Shown here piece by piece: positions 1 through 6,999 of a stretch of DNA of 64,000 nt. How positions within the stretch are numbered: position 1 is the first letter of the stretch; the number at the start of each line of letters is the position of its first letter. Both the position numbers and the translations under genes were made by a program. Where the stretch lies: positions 1-64,000 of the forward strand of contig NZ_BBZF01000014.1 in NCBI RefSeq assembly GCF_020884795.1, read 5' to 3'. This stretch comes from Micromonospora okii (lineage in GTDB: Bacteria; Actinomycetota; Actinomycetes; Mycobacteriales; Micromonosporaceae). The notes under the pieces were generated by a model. That model saw nothing but the letters and a program-made list of their open reading frames with translations, had not been told where the DNA came from and made no database searches.

Positions 1-190
1 GGCGGGCCAGGGCTCCCGAGGCGGTTGCCCGGACGAAGCCCGTCCAGGCGGTCGGGTCGAAGGTCAGCGCCGGGCCCCGCCGGGCCTTGCTGTCCCGCAC
101 CCCGACCGCCTCGGCGAACGCCGCCACCTCGACGCAGTTGCCCTCCCCGCCGGAACGGGAGGAGGTGCGCCACACACCGTCACGCTGCAC
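1..190 (-). CDS. DUF397 protein, partial at left edge
   Basis: Small partner protein of XRE/DUF5753 regulators of the WhiJ/BldB-associated type in actinomycetes. The 63 visible residues carry the family pattern WRTSSRSGGEGNCVEVA near the start, then VGVRDSKARRGPALTF and WTGFVRA. It starts at a GTG inside the last codons of the regulator gene, an 11-base overlap, with a strong AAGGAG ribosome site in that upstream gene, so translation is probably coupled. No stop codon is reached before the window edge, but family length suggests only a few residues are missing. Family role (inference): antagonist or modulator of the neighbouring regulator. Confidence 0.85.
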   Translation of the reverse strand, partial: MQRDGVWRTSSRSGGEGNCVEVAAFAEAVGVRDSKARRGPALTFDPTAWTGFVRATASGALAR

Positions 191-1061
191 CGGACATCTC
201 CTTCGCTATCGACTTGATCAGCTCGCGGGACTCGGCCCCGCTCAGCGCCCGCTCGGTGAGCGAGCGCCAGGCATCCTCGTAGGTCTCGATCTCGTGCGGC
301 TTGTCCAGGTAGACCGCGCCGCACGGCCCGTCCATGTAGATGGTGGTCGGCTCCGGCTCCCGCACGTCGGTCGGGAAGTCGAGCATGGTGAAGGTGCCCG
401 CCTGGCACCAGCGGAACAGCCCGGCCTCCAGCGGCAGCACGCGGACGCTGATGTTGTGCTGCTCCCCCGTCACGATCAGGGCGTCGAGCTGCCGCGCCAT
501 CGCCGCCCGGTCCCGCAGCGGCCGGCGCAGCACCGCCTCGTACAGAATCACGTCGAGCTGCGGCGCCCTGGGGACCGCCCGGACGAGGAGCCGCTGCCGG
601 CGCAGGCGGACCTCCACCTTCGCCTTCCGCTCCGCCTCGCTGAGCTGCGGGCAGTCGGTGGCGATCACCTCGGTCATGTACTCGACGGTCTGGAGCAGTC
701 CCGGCACGAGGTTGACCTCGTGGTGGCGGATGTGCGTGGCGGCGGCCTCCAGGCCGACGTACAGCTTGAACCAGTCCTTGATGGCCTCCCCGTAGCTGTG
801 CCACCAGCCGTGCGCCTTGGTCTCCCGGGCCAGGGCGCGCAGGCTGTCGGTGGTCTCGCGGGACGCGCCGTACAGCCGGCACATGGCCTCCACGTCGTTC
901 GGGTGCATCGGGACCTGGCCGGTCTCGTACCGCCAGATCCGGGGTGCCGACCATTCGAGTTCCTTGGCCGCCGCCGTCACCGTGACGTACGCGTTCTCGC
1001 GAAGCTCCCTCAGATACCTGCCGAGTTGCCTGCGCGGGACGGTGCTTCCCGGGTCGTCCAC
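180..1061 (-). CDS. XRE-family regulator with DUF5753 domain
   Basis: Cytoplasmic DNA-binding regulator of 293 aa. An XRE helix-turn-helix spans about residues 12-66 (LGRYLRELRENAYVTVTAAA, then WSAPRIWRYETG), followed by the DUF5753 domain, about residues 95-280, which includes the typical region around VPGLLQTVEYM. It starts at GTG with GGAGA four bases upstream. The DUF397 gene overlaps its end, and two Cys-rich small genes diverge from its promoter. In Streptomyces such pairs (WhiJ-like) control development. The target here is not visible. Confidence 0.93.
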   Translation of the reverse strand: MDDPGSTVPRRQLGRYLRELRENAYVTVTAAAKELEWSAPRIWRYETGQVPMHPNDVEAMCRLYGASRETTDSLRALARETKAHGWWHSYGEAIKDWFKLYVGLEAAATHIRHHEVNLVPGLLQTVEYMTEVIATDCPQLSEAERKAKVEVRLRRQRLLVRAVPRAPQLDVILYEAVLRRPLRDRAAMARQLDALIVTGEQHNISVRVLPLEAGLFRWCQAGTFTMLDFPTDVREPEPTTIYMDGPCGAVYLDKPHEIETYEDAWRSLTERALSGAESRELIKSIAKEMSGAA

Positions 1062-1160
1062 GTCGTCTCCTCTTCTGTCGTCGCGTTAGGCACCTCGTCC
1101 CTTGGTCCGCATTGTTCTCCGAAGCATTGCTCACCGCCAGCAACGAAACGAACATCGTGG

Positions 1161-1187
1161 GTGACCTCGCGTGGCAGTGCAGGTCAC
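1161..1187. promoter_or_regulatory. 7-bp inverted repeat, candidate operator
   Basis: GTGACCT (1161-1167) and AGGTCAC (1181-1187) form a perfect inverted repeat in the divergent region between the XRE gene and the small Cys-rich genes. Position and symmetry suit an operator for the XRE regulator. This is inference only. Confidence 0.35.
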
Positions 1188-1238
1188 GCCGGGGGCGGGG
1201 GTCCACCTCCCAACCTTGTCCCGACTCCCGCCCCCGGC
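1188..1238. repeat. 12-bp perfect inverted repeat in leader
   Basis: GCCGGGGGCGGG (1188-1199) and CCCGCCCCCGGC (1227-1238) are perfect inverted arms with a 27-base loop. The second arm ends 29 bases before the GTG of the first small Cys-rich gene. The transcript could fold into a GC-only hairpin in the leader. Attenuator, operator or chance in GC-rich DNA are all possible. Confidence 0.45.
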
Positions 1239-1267
1239 CCTTCGCCCCGACACCTCTCGGAGGTCCC

Positions 1268-1555
1268 GTGGGAGTCTTCGGAAACCGACGCACCGACCGG
1301 CCCGTACCGCTGGGTCCGCGGCACCGCCGCGACTGGTCCCGCTGGGGCCGGTACTGCGGGTGCGGGCTGCGCTGGCCCTGCCCGGACCGCCTGGCGGGCG
1401 TACCCGTCGAAGAGGCCGCTCCCCCGCCGGTCCGGCGGGCGGACCGCGCGCACCGCTGGGCCGGGCCGACGGTCGTCGCCCGGGTCGGCGCTGCGGCCCC
1501 GGCGACCGCGCCGCACCGGGCCGCCGGGCCCCTGCGGCGGGGCCGACGCCGATGA
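1268..1555 (+). CDS. small Cys-containing protein of the XRE/DUF397 locus
   Basis: Protein of 95 aa starting at GTG with GGAGG four bases upstream. The N-terminal part has the pattern HRRDWSRWGRYCGCG followed by LRWPCPDR, a C-x-C-x4-WPC cluster that could bind metal. The rest is Arg/Pro/Ala-rich and probably disordered. Its stop overlaps the start of the next gene (ATGA). I recall similar small ORFs ahead of XRE/DUF397 loci in Micromonosporaceae, but I know of no assigned function. Confidence 0.6.
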   Translation: MGVFGNRRTDRPVPLGPRHRRDWSRWGRYCGCGLRWPCPDRLAGVPVEEAAPPPVRRADRAHRWAGPTVVARVGAAAPATAPHRAAGPLRRGRRR

Positions 1556-1830
1556 GCAGCGGGTACGGGGTGTCGCTGGCCGGGCTGCGCCGGCACACGG
1601 CGGCCCGCCCGACGTGGCGGTGCCGGGTGTGCGCCGCGCCGTGGCCGTGTCAGCCGGCGAAGCTGGGCCTGCGGACCGAGTACGCGGGGAACCGGGTCGC
1701 GCTGATCATCTACCTGTGCGTGCTCATGGACGACGCGATCTCCGACCGCCTGCGCACGCACCCGGCCGAGGTCGTCCCGGCGGACTACTACGCCCGCTTC
1801 GTCGGCTGGGCCCGCCGGCACCCACGATGA
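1552..1830 (+). CDS. small Cys-rich protein, WRCRVC...WPCQPAKL type
   Basis: Protein of 92 aa, translationally coupled to the previous gene by an ATGA overlap. It has WRCRVCAAPWPCQPAKL near residues 20-36, echoing the C-x-C...WPC cluster of its upstream neighbour, then a helical stretch (IIYLCVLMDDAISDRL) and a WARRHPR end. I recall homologues being automatically labelled flavin reductase, but no flavin fold is visible at this length, so that label should be distrusted. The paired Cys clusters suggest two related metal-binding small proteins. Confidence 0.65.
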   Translation: MSSGYGVSLAGLRRHTAARPTWRCRVCAAPWPCQPAKLGLRTEYAGNRVALIIYLCVLMDDAISDRLRTHPAEVVPADYYARFVGWARRHPR

Positions 1831-1891
1831 TCGTCTGCGCGGAACGGAGACGACACGCCGACGGGATTCGCACGAATCAGCAGACGATCAT
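1827..1891. terminator. 12-bp inverted repeat between convergent genes
   Basis: ATGATCGTCTGC (1827-1838), which overlaps the stop of the small Cys-rich gene, is repeated inverted as GCAGACGATCAT (1880-1891). The loop holds a second palindrome, GATTCG-CA-CGAATC. It sits between two convergent genes, so a bidirectional terminator is the simplest reading. There is no T tract. Confidence 0.45.
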
Positions 1892-1930
1892 GCCCGGAAC
1901 GGGGCTACGGGTGACGAAGCGGCGGTCCGC

Positions 1931-2476
1931 TCAGGCGTCGGCGCGGACCACGAACGCGTCCAGCTCCTCGCCGCCGTACCAGTCGGTGCGCCGGCCCACG
2001 TAGGTCATGCCGAGGCGTCGGGCCACCGCCGTCGACGCGGCGTTGCCCGGCGACACGACCGCCCAGACCTGCGGGGTTCCCGTCGCCAGCTCCCGGGTCA
2101 CCAGCGCCCGGCCCGCCTCGGTGGCGTACCCGTGGCCCCACGAGTCGGGGTGCAGGTGCCAGCCCACCTCGATGTCGGTGGTCGGCACGCTCTCGTCCCG
2201 GCCGGGCAGCGGCTTGAGCAGCGCCGTTCCGGCCACCACGCCGGTGTCCCGCACCTCGATCGCCCAGCTTCCGTACCGGTCGCCGTGGTCGGCGTGCCGC
2301 GCCCGCCACCCGGCGAGCCGGTCGGCCGCCTGCGCGGGGTCGGTCAGCGGCAGGCCCGGCGCGCTCAGCCAGCGGCTCACCTCGGGCCGCGAGTAGATGT
2401 CGAAGATCCGGGCCAGGTCGGCGGGGTCGTCGGTCCAGTTCCGCAGGACCAGGCGTTCGGTGGCGAGAACTCCCAT
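1931..2476 (-). CDS. GNAT family N-acetyltransferase (RimJ/RimL type)
   Basis: Predicted acetyl-CoA-dependent N-acetyltransferase of 181 aa. It begins LATERLVLRNWTDDPADLARI, as in the RimJ/RimL-like subgroup. The acetyl-CoA site is seen as GHGYATEAGRALVTREL about residues 116-132, and a late motif GNAASTAVARRLGM follows. The substrate is unknown: proteins, small amines and antibiotics are all used by relatives. Single gene, convergent with the Cys-rich pair. Confidence 0.88.
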   Translation of the reverse strand: MGVLATERLVLRNWTDDPADLARIFDIYSRPEVSRWLSAPGLPLTDPAQAADRLAGWRARHADHGDRYGSWAIEVRDTGVVAGTALLKPLPGRDESVPTTDIEVGWHLHPDSWGHGYATEAGRALVTRELATGTPQVWAVVSPGNAASTAVARRLGMTYVGRRTDWYGGEELDAFVVRADA

Positions 2477-2596
2477 GGCGGCGATCCTATTCAGCGGACG
2501 CCAAACGATTGAGGTCGATCTGATTGGTTGCCGCCGGGTAGCAGGCCGCCCCGCGCCGGGTGCGTGACGCGGGGCGGTACGGGGAAAGAACCGCTG

Positions 2597-3433
2597 ATGG
2601 GCGACGGATGGCGGCGGGCGAAGCGGATCACCAGTGCGGCGTTCCGCCCGCTGCGGGGGCGGGACCTGTCCCTGCACGCCGCCGCGATCACCTTCTACGG
2701 GGCCATCGCCATCGTGCCGGTGTCCCTGCTGGCAATCTGGCTGACCTCGCTGCTGGCGGGAGCCGACCGGGTGCGCCGGCTCGCCTCGTACGCCGTACGC
2801 ACGCTGCCGGACGAGATCGGCGCGCCCCACGCCGTGCGGGCGCTGGTCGACGCCGGGGTGGAGCTGACCCCGCTGCTGGCCCTGGCGTCGCTGCTGCCCG
2901 CGTCCCTGTACGGCGAGGGGCTGCGTCGGGCGTTCATCTCGGTCGCCCGGCCGCGCGGCGAGGAGTCGCTGGTGGGCTGGCGGGGCCGGCTGCTGCTACT
3001 CCCCCTGCTCGCCCCGGCCCCCGTGCTGCTGCTGTCGATCCTGCTCGCGCTGCCGACGACCACCCACCTGGTGCGGCAGGGCGGCTGGCTCGGCGCGCTC
3101 GGGGTGGTGCTGTCGTTCCTCGCGGTGTGGCTGGTGCTCACGCCGGTGCTGCTGTGGGTGTTCCGGGTCGTCGGCCCGGCCTCGCCGGACTGGCTCTCCG
3201 CGCTGGCCGTGGGGTCGTTCACGGCGGCGAACCTGTCGGGGTTCCTGCACGGCTTCGTGCTGTTCGCCTCACTCCCGCTGGACCTGGGGGTGCCGTTCGG
3301 CGGGTTCGACGAGGTCGGCGGCGGGGTGGCCGTGCTGTTGTGGCTGTACCTGTTCCACGTGATCGTGCTGGCCGGCTACTCGGCCACCCTCGCCCTGAGC
3401 AACTGGCGCACCCGCCGCGCCTCGATGCCCTGA
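2597..3433 (+). CDS. YihY/BrkB-type inner membrane protein
   Basis: Integral membrane protein of 278 aa with about six hydrophobic segments (for example FYGAIAIVPVSLLAIWLTSL near residue 33 and VAVLLWLYLFHVIVLAGY near the end). The layout matches the YihY/virulence-factor BrkB family, once misnamed ribonuclease BN. Transport or envelope function is unproven. The ATG at 2597 was chosen because the family begins just before RRAKRITSAAFRPLRGRD, while the longer in-frame upstream part looks non-coding. Its stop codon abuts the stop of the convergent next gene with no base between. Confidence 0.8.
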   Translation: MGDGWRRAKRITSAAFRPLRGRDLSLHAAAITFYGAIAIVPVSLLAIWLTSLLAGADRVRRLASYAVRTLPDEIGAPHAVRALVDAGVELTPLLALASLLPASLYGEGLRRAFISVARPRGEESLVGWRGRLLLLPLLAPAPVLLLSILLALPTTTHLVRQGGWLGALGVVLSFLAVWLVLTPVLLWVFRVVGPASPDWLSALAVGSFTAANLSGFLHGFVLFASLPLDLGVPFGGFDEVGGGVAVLLWLYLFHVIVLAGYSATLALSNWRTRRASMP

Positions 3434-4135
3434 CTACCGGGCTACACCTACGACTCGGGAGGCCGTGCCCTCGTCTTGGGACCAGACGCGCAGCATGGGC
3501 GGCAGAGGTGACCCCAGTTCCGCCCAGACGCTGGTGAGGAAGACCCAGGTGTGCTCGCCTTGCAGCCAGAAGGAACGCTGGCCGCTGGCCTCAGGGACGG
3601 GGCGAAGCCCGAGGTCCGGGCGTGCGAGCAGCGCTGCCCGCACGTGGTCGACAGCCGCGTGACGAAGGTAGGCCGTCTCCTTGACGGGAAGCTCGCCCGC
3701 GACGTCGAAGACCGCATCGCATTCGATCAGCGAGTCAAGGCCGACGAATTCGACGACGCCGCTCCCATCCATGCCCAGCTCGACCTCTCCCGTGCGCTTG
3801 ACCGAGGCACCCGCAGGGCTCTGGGTCTCGACGGCGTAGAGGATCTCCAGCTCCTCAGTCGGGTCTTCCGGCTCGCAGACCGGGGCGAAGCGCACCTGCG
3901 AACCAAACAGCCCGCTCAGGTACGACAGACCGCCGTACCTGGACTGCAGCCTCTCCAAGAGGCCGACAATCACCTCGTCGGACCGGCCGTACGTTGCCGC
4001 AATCTGAGCGCGGAGGGCGTCGCCGGTGAGTCCCGAGCCGACCACGACTCGCCGCGTCCTGACCCGAACGAACCGGGCCGCGCGAACCGTCAGCCCTCCG
4101 GGAGACTCCCCCACGTACGACCAAACACCGCGCAC
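3434..4135 (-). CDS. hypothetical protein, possible SUKH-like immunity protein
   Basis: Protein of 233 aa. The centre has LQSRYGGLSY, then acidic and hydrophobic stretches, VELGMDGSGVVEFV and SLIECDAVF near residues 125-150. This arrangement recalls SUKH-superfamily immunity proteins of polymorphic toxin loci, but the resemblance is weak. The GTG start at 4135 has an AGAGG site and lies eight bases after the stop of the upstream gene. An in-frame ATG at 4183 would overlap that gene. The low GC compared with the flanks suggests acquisition. Confidence 0.6.
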   Translation of the reverse strand: MRGVWSYVGESPGGLTVRAARFVRVRTRRVVVGSGLTGDALRAQIAATYGRSDEVIVGLLERLQSRYGGLSYLSGLFGSQVRFAPVCEPEDPTEELEILYAVETQSPAGASVKRTGEVELGMDGSGVVEFVGLDSLIECDAVFDVAGELPVKETAYLRHAAVDHVRAALLARPDLGLRPVPEASGQRSFWLQGEHTWVFLTSVWAELGSPLPPMLRVWSQDEGTASRVVGVAR

Positions 4136-4143
4136 TGCTGCCT

Positions 4144-4545
4144 CTATTTTCCGGCACTCTTTGCCGCGTCCCAGAGAACCCAATGAAGCAACTGATCGCG
4201 ATCAACTGCGGAGGCATTTGACAGAGCTCGGAAATCCTCAATCATTACGTCGAGATGGAAGTAGCGCGGCTCGATCCGCTCAGCGCCAGGCGTTGCCATG
4301 GACTTCCCGACCGTAACCACAACGCACATCCAGCACGGCACGGGAGACGGCTCTTGAAGGTAGGGAAGTAGGTAGTAGCGCCAGCCCTCCTGCACCTTAA
4401 GGCCTTTGCCTGTACGACTAAATCCAGAGGTTTTGGCAGTCTCGACAAGCACGGTCATCTCACCGGGCGTGACTGCCTTGGCAATCCGAGGAACAGGCCA
4501 CCCGAAGCGCGACCTGACCACCTCTTCACGCCAGAGCCTCCTCAT
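4144..4545 (-). CDS. hypothetical protein of the low-GC toxin/immunity island
   Basis: Protein of 133 aa that I do not recognise. It is rich in aromatic residues in the middle (GWRYYLLPYLQEP, then CWMCVVVTVGK) and ends in a helical tail (DQLLHWVLWDAAKSAGK). It starts at ATG with GAGGAG nine bases upstream and is followed after eight bases by the next gene, so the two probably form an operon. Its GC is visibly lower than the genome norm. Position behind a toxin remnant makes an orphan immunity gene a reasonable but unproven guess. Confidence 0.6.
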   Translation of the reverse strand: MRRLWREEVVRSRFGWPVPRIAKAVTPGEMTVLVETAKTSGFSRTGKGLKVQEGWRYYLLPYLQEPSPVPCWMCVVVTVGKSMATPGAERIEPRYFHLDVMIEDFRALSNASAVDRDQLLHWVLWDAAKSAGK

Positions 4546-4618
4546 TATAACCGCTCCTCATTAGTTTGGTCGCACACTGCCATGACCTGAGCACGGAGAG
4601 CATCGCCAGCGACCCGCC

Positions 4619-4651
4619 GGGCGGTCGATCATGGCCTGGTCACGACCGCCC
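4619..4651 (-). terminator. 9-bp hairpin downstream of the putative immunity gene
   Basis: GGGCGGTCG (4619-4627) and CGACCGCCC (4643-4651) are perfect inverted arms with a 15-base loop, about 120 bases past the stop of the 4772-5179 gene. It could end the toxin/immunity transcript. No other feature is visible in 4546-4771. Confidence 0.4.
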
Positions 4652-4771
4652 GATGAGCAGGATGACAAGAACTCGGTGGCAGAAGACTGTCACGCCGGGA
4701 TCTGTAGGAGCCGGAGGGCGAAACTCATTCCGACTACCCGACCCCGACCTGAGCCCTGGGTCGCCTGCTTT

Positions 4772-5179
4772 TCAACCGAGGGGCGTCAAGTCGTAGCTGT
4801 CCATGATTAGCCTGACCACGCGAGTCAGATTCTCAATCGAATCCGCCTTGCGTAAGTTTTCAAATGTGCCTCTTCCAACGTCGATCAGCGACACCACGCC
4901 TCTGCTCTCCCTTCTGTGCGCAAAGAAGATATGGCATCGATATGACTCGGGTTCGGTGACCAGTCCGCCGTTACGAAAGAGCGGACACAGGATTGCGCTC
5001 GATCCCGCCGCAACCTCACCTCGAAGCACGCTCGGCGAACTCCAGCGAGCTGACCACCCGTGGCGTCGATTCTCATTGTTGATCTGGACCAGATCTTCAA
5101 CGCTAGCCGTGCGAACGCCGAATTCAGCGTCACGTGGACCAAGTTTTGACTCCTGTCGGTACACCGGGCCAGCCGACAT
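4772..5179 (-). CDS. hypothetical protein, probable immunity partner of the adjacent toxin remnant
   Basis: Protein of 135 aa with no recognised family. It has a VEDLVQINNENRRHGW region early, a hydrophobic core (SSAILCPLF, GVVSLIDVG) and a helical C-terminus (SIENLTRVVRLIMDSYDL). Its ATG overlaps the toxin stop codon by one base (TGATG), the usual tight toxin-immunity arrangement of polymorphic toxin cassettes. Low GC like its neighbours. The immunity role is inferred from position only. Confidence 0.6.
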   Translation of the reverse strand: MSAGPVYRQESKLGPRDAEFGVRTASVEDLVQINNENRRHGWSARWSSPSVLRGEVAAGSSAILCPLFRNGGLVTEPESYRCHIFFAHRRESRGVVSLIDVGRGTFENLRKADSIENLTRVVRLIMDSYDLTPLG

Positions 5180-5745
5180 CAGTCAAGGTCCCAGAAGTCA
5201 CTGCGATCTCGGCGGTATTGTTCGATCCGAACCTTAGCACTTCCCGTAATCTTCTTGTTGTCGGGATCGCTCGCTCGTCGAATTATTTCATTGATCCGGT
5301 GGTGCCCGTTCACGATTGTTCCGTTCTCGTTGATTCGAACCACTCCACCATCATGAGGATTATTGAATGACGCCAAGAGATCGTCGTCGCTGCCCCTCAA
5401 TCGGCTTGGCATTGCGAAGATCATCAACCGAGGTCCCGCAGTTGTGTGCAAGCACCGGCGCGTCGCCGGCGATGACATGGTACGTGTGGGTGTTGGCGAT
5501 GGTGAGGTTGTGAACGGTGGCCCAGGTGGTGGTTTGGTGCTGGACGGCGGTGATTTGGACTCGGTGCCGGCGCTGGTTTGGAGCCACTGGCTTGCCTGGA
5601 GGTTGGTGGCGTCGACCCATTCGCGGAGTTCGGGTACCCAGAAGGGGTGTCCGTCGGTGGCGGTAATCGTGGCGGTGGTGGTGCCGTCGCCACTCTCGTC
5701 GTCGATGTCGTCGCTGTGGGTGTTGATGGTGATGGAACGTCCGCA
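5179..5745 (-). pseudogene. decayed polymorphic toxin tail: HINT remnant plus ParB-like domain
   Basis: C-terminal remnant of a secreted polymorphic toxin. Reading leftward: the second half of a pretoxin HINT domain (SITINTHSDD, ATDGHPFWVPELREWVDA, ASQWLQT), a frame change near 5560, the HINT end (VHNLTIANTHTYHVIAGD, then APVLAHNC), a second frame change near 5380-5420 that restores the first frame, and a tail with RINENGTIVNGHHRINEI that looks like a ParB/sulfiredoxin-type fold. The first half of HINT and everything before it are missing. Either the gene is dead or there are two sequencing indels, but the truncation is real in either case. Confidence 0.72.
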
Positions 5746-5746
5746 C

Positions 5747-6028
5747 GGGCTGCCCGGCCCGGTCGCGGGCAGCGTCAATCTGCACCCGCTCAAGCAGGCC
5801 GTGAACTCGCGCGACGGCGACGTCTCCTACGGCACCGGCTGGACGGAGGCGGCGATGAGCGCGGTGGTCGCCATCCCCGACGTCACCGGTGACCAGGTGC
5901 CCGACCTCTGGGTCCGGGACGGCTCCGACGGCCAGATCCGGGTCTACCACCCCTCGAAGACGAGCGCCGGATCGGCGGTCAAGGTCGTGCTGGGGTCGGA
6001 CTGGAGCGGTATGAAGTCCTTCGGCTGA
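5747..6028 (+). pseudogene. C-terminal stump of an FG-GAP/VCBS repeat protein
   Basis: The reading frame ending at 6028 encodes about 90 residues typical of the end of secreted FG-GAP proteins (AAMSAVVAIPDVTGDQVPDL, then DGSDGQIRVYHPSKT and GSDWSGMKSFG). No start, signal peptide or earlier repeats exist, because the frame runs straight into the oppositely oriented HINT remnant near 5740. It is best read as the part left after a rearrangement. Confidence 0.65.
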
Positions 6029-6084
6029 CCGGCGGAGTGGGTTGTGCCGCCATCCAAGCTGGCAAGGCGCGCGCGGGCCGCCGG

Positions 6085-6795
6085 CTAGCGGCCGGTGGCG
6101 CGGTCCACGACTCCGGGGAACGGGGTGCTGCCCGGGAAGGCGGAATCCAGCAGCGCCACCCCGTCCTGCGGGTGCGCCCGGTCTGCCAGCTCCGAGCGGG
6201 AGCGGCGCTTGTCGGCCCGGTCGACGCCCATCGCCTCGTTGCGGTGCTGCTCCAGCGCCGGGTCGCACTGCCCCTCACGGTTGAACGACCACATCAGCTT
6301 CGCCTCGCCCAGCGGCAGCTCGTCGCCGGGGCCGGTGTCGAGGCGGCCGGTGTGCCAGGTGTGCCACGTCTTGCCGTAGCTGTTCATCAGCATCGCCATC
6401 AGCGCCCGCTCCGCCGGCTCGGGCAGCCCGGGGGCGATCAGCGACGCGCCGAGCACCTCGTAGTTGTGCGGGTGCCAGTAGCCGCGTTCCGCCTCGGGGA
6501 GCGTGTCGTGCAGGCGTTCGGAGACGATGTACTCGACGCCGATGAGGTTGGCCTCGTCGGTGTTCCCGTCGAACAGCACGCACTGGAGGAAGTCGTCGTT
6601 GACCTGCCGGCAGTAGTGGTGGGCCTCCATCTGCATCGACGGGTCGTCCCGGGCCGGGTGGAATCCGACGACGTACACGTCGAAGCCCTTCAGCGGCTTC
6701 GTCTCCTGAAGGGCCTTGGCCCCGAGCCCCAGGCCCCGGTGCCGCAGGCTCGTCGACTCCCCGGGAGGCCGGACCGGGCTTCGCCGCTTCTCCAT
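6085..6795 (-). CDS. OBAP/DUF1264 family protein
   Basis: Soluble protein of 236 aa resembling the plant oil-body-associated protein family (DUF1264). Family-like blocks include LKGFDVYVVGFHPARDDP, MQMEAHHYCRQVNDDFLQC, VLFDGNTDEANLIGVEYIVS and YWHPHNYEVLGASLIAPGLP. Bacterial members have no established biochemical role. ATG start with a purine-rich GGAGGGGGCGGG stretch just upstream. Monocistronic, pointing into the rearranged region. Confidence 0.85.
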   Translation of the reverse strand: MEKRRSPVRPPGESTSLRHRGLGLGAKALQETKPLKGFDVYVVGFHPARDDPSMQMEAHHYCRQVNDDFLQCVLFDGNTDEANLIGVEYIVSERLHDTLPEAERGYWHPHNYEVLGASLIAPGLPEPAERALMAMLMNSYGKTWHTWHTGRLDTGPGDELPLGEAKLMWSFNREGQCDPALEQHRNEAMGVDRADKRRSRSELADRAHPQDGVALLDSAFPGSTPFPGVVDRATGR

Positions 6796-6999
6796 CCCGC
6801 CCCCTCCGCCCCGGTTCGCCTGGCGTGTTCACGCTAGGTGTCGGCCCCGACGGGTGTCCGCGTTTCGGGCCCGCCGTCACGCGACGAGGTGCCCGCGCGC
6901 GCGAATTCTCGTCACCCGGCGTTCACCATGCGGTGACTGGTGTCGATGGAAAGTCCGGCCTACGGTCAGGGGACATCGAAAGCTACCGGGAGGTAACCG

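Noticed and set aside
1552..1830. Flavin reductase
   Set aside because: Ninety-two residues cannot hold the fold and no flavin motif is seen, so only the Cys cluster is reported.
4800..4860. tRNA-like segment
   Set aside because: No cloverleaf or T-loop motif could be assembled here or anywhere else in the window.
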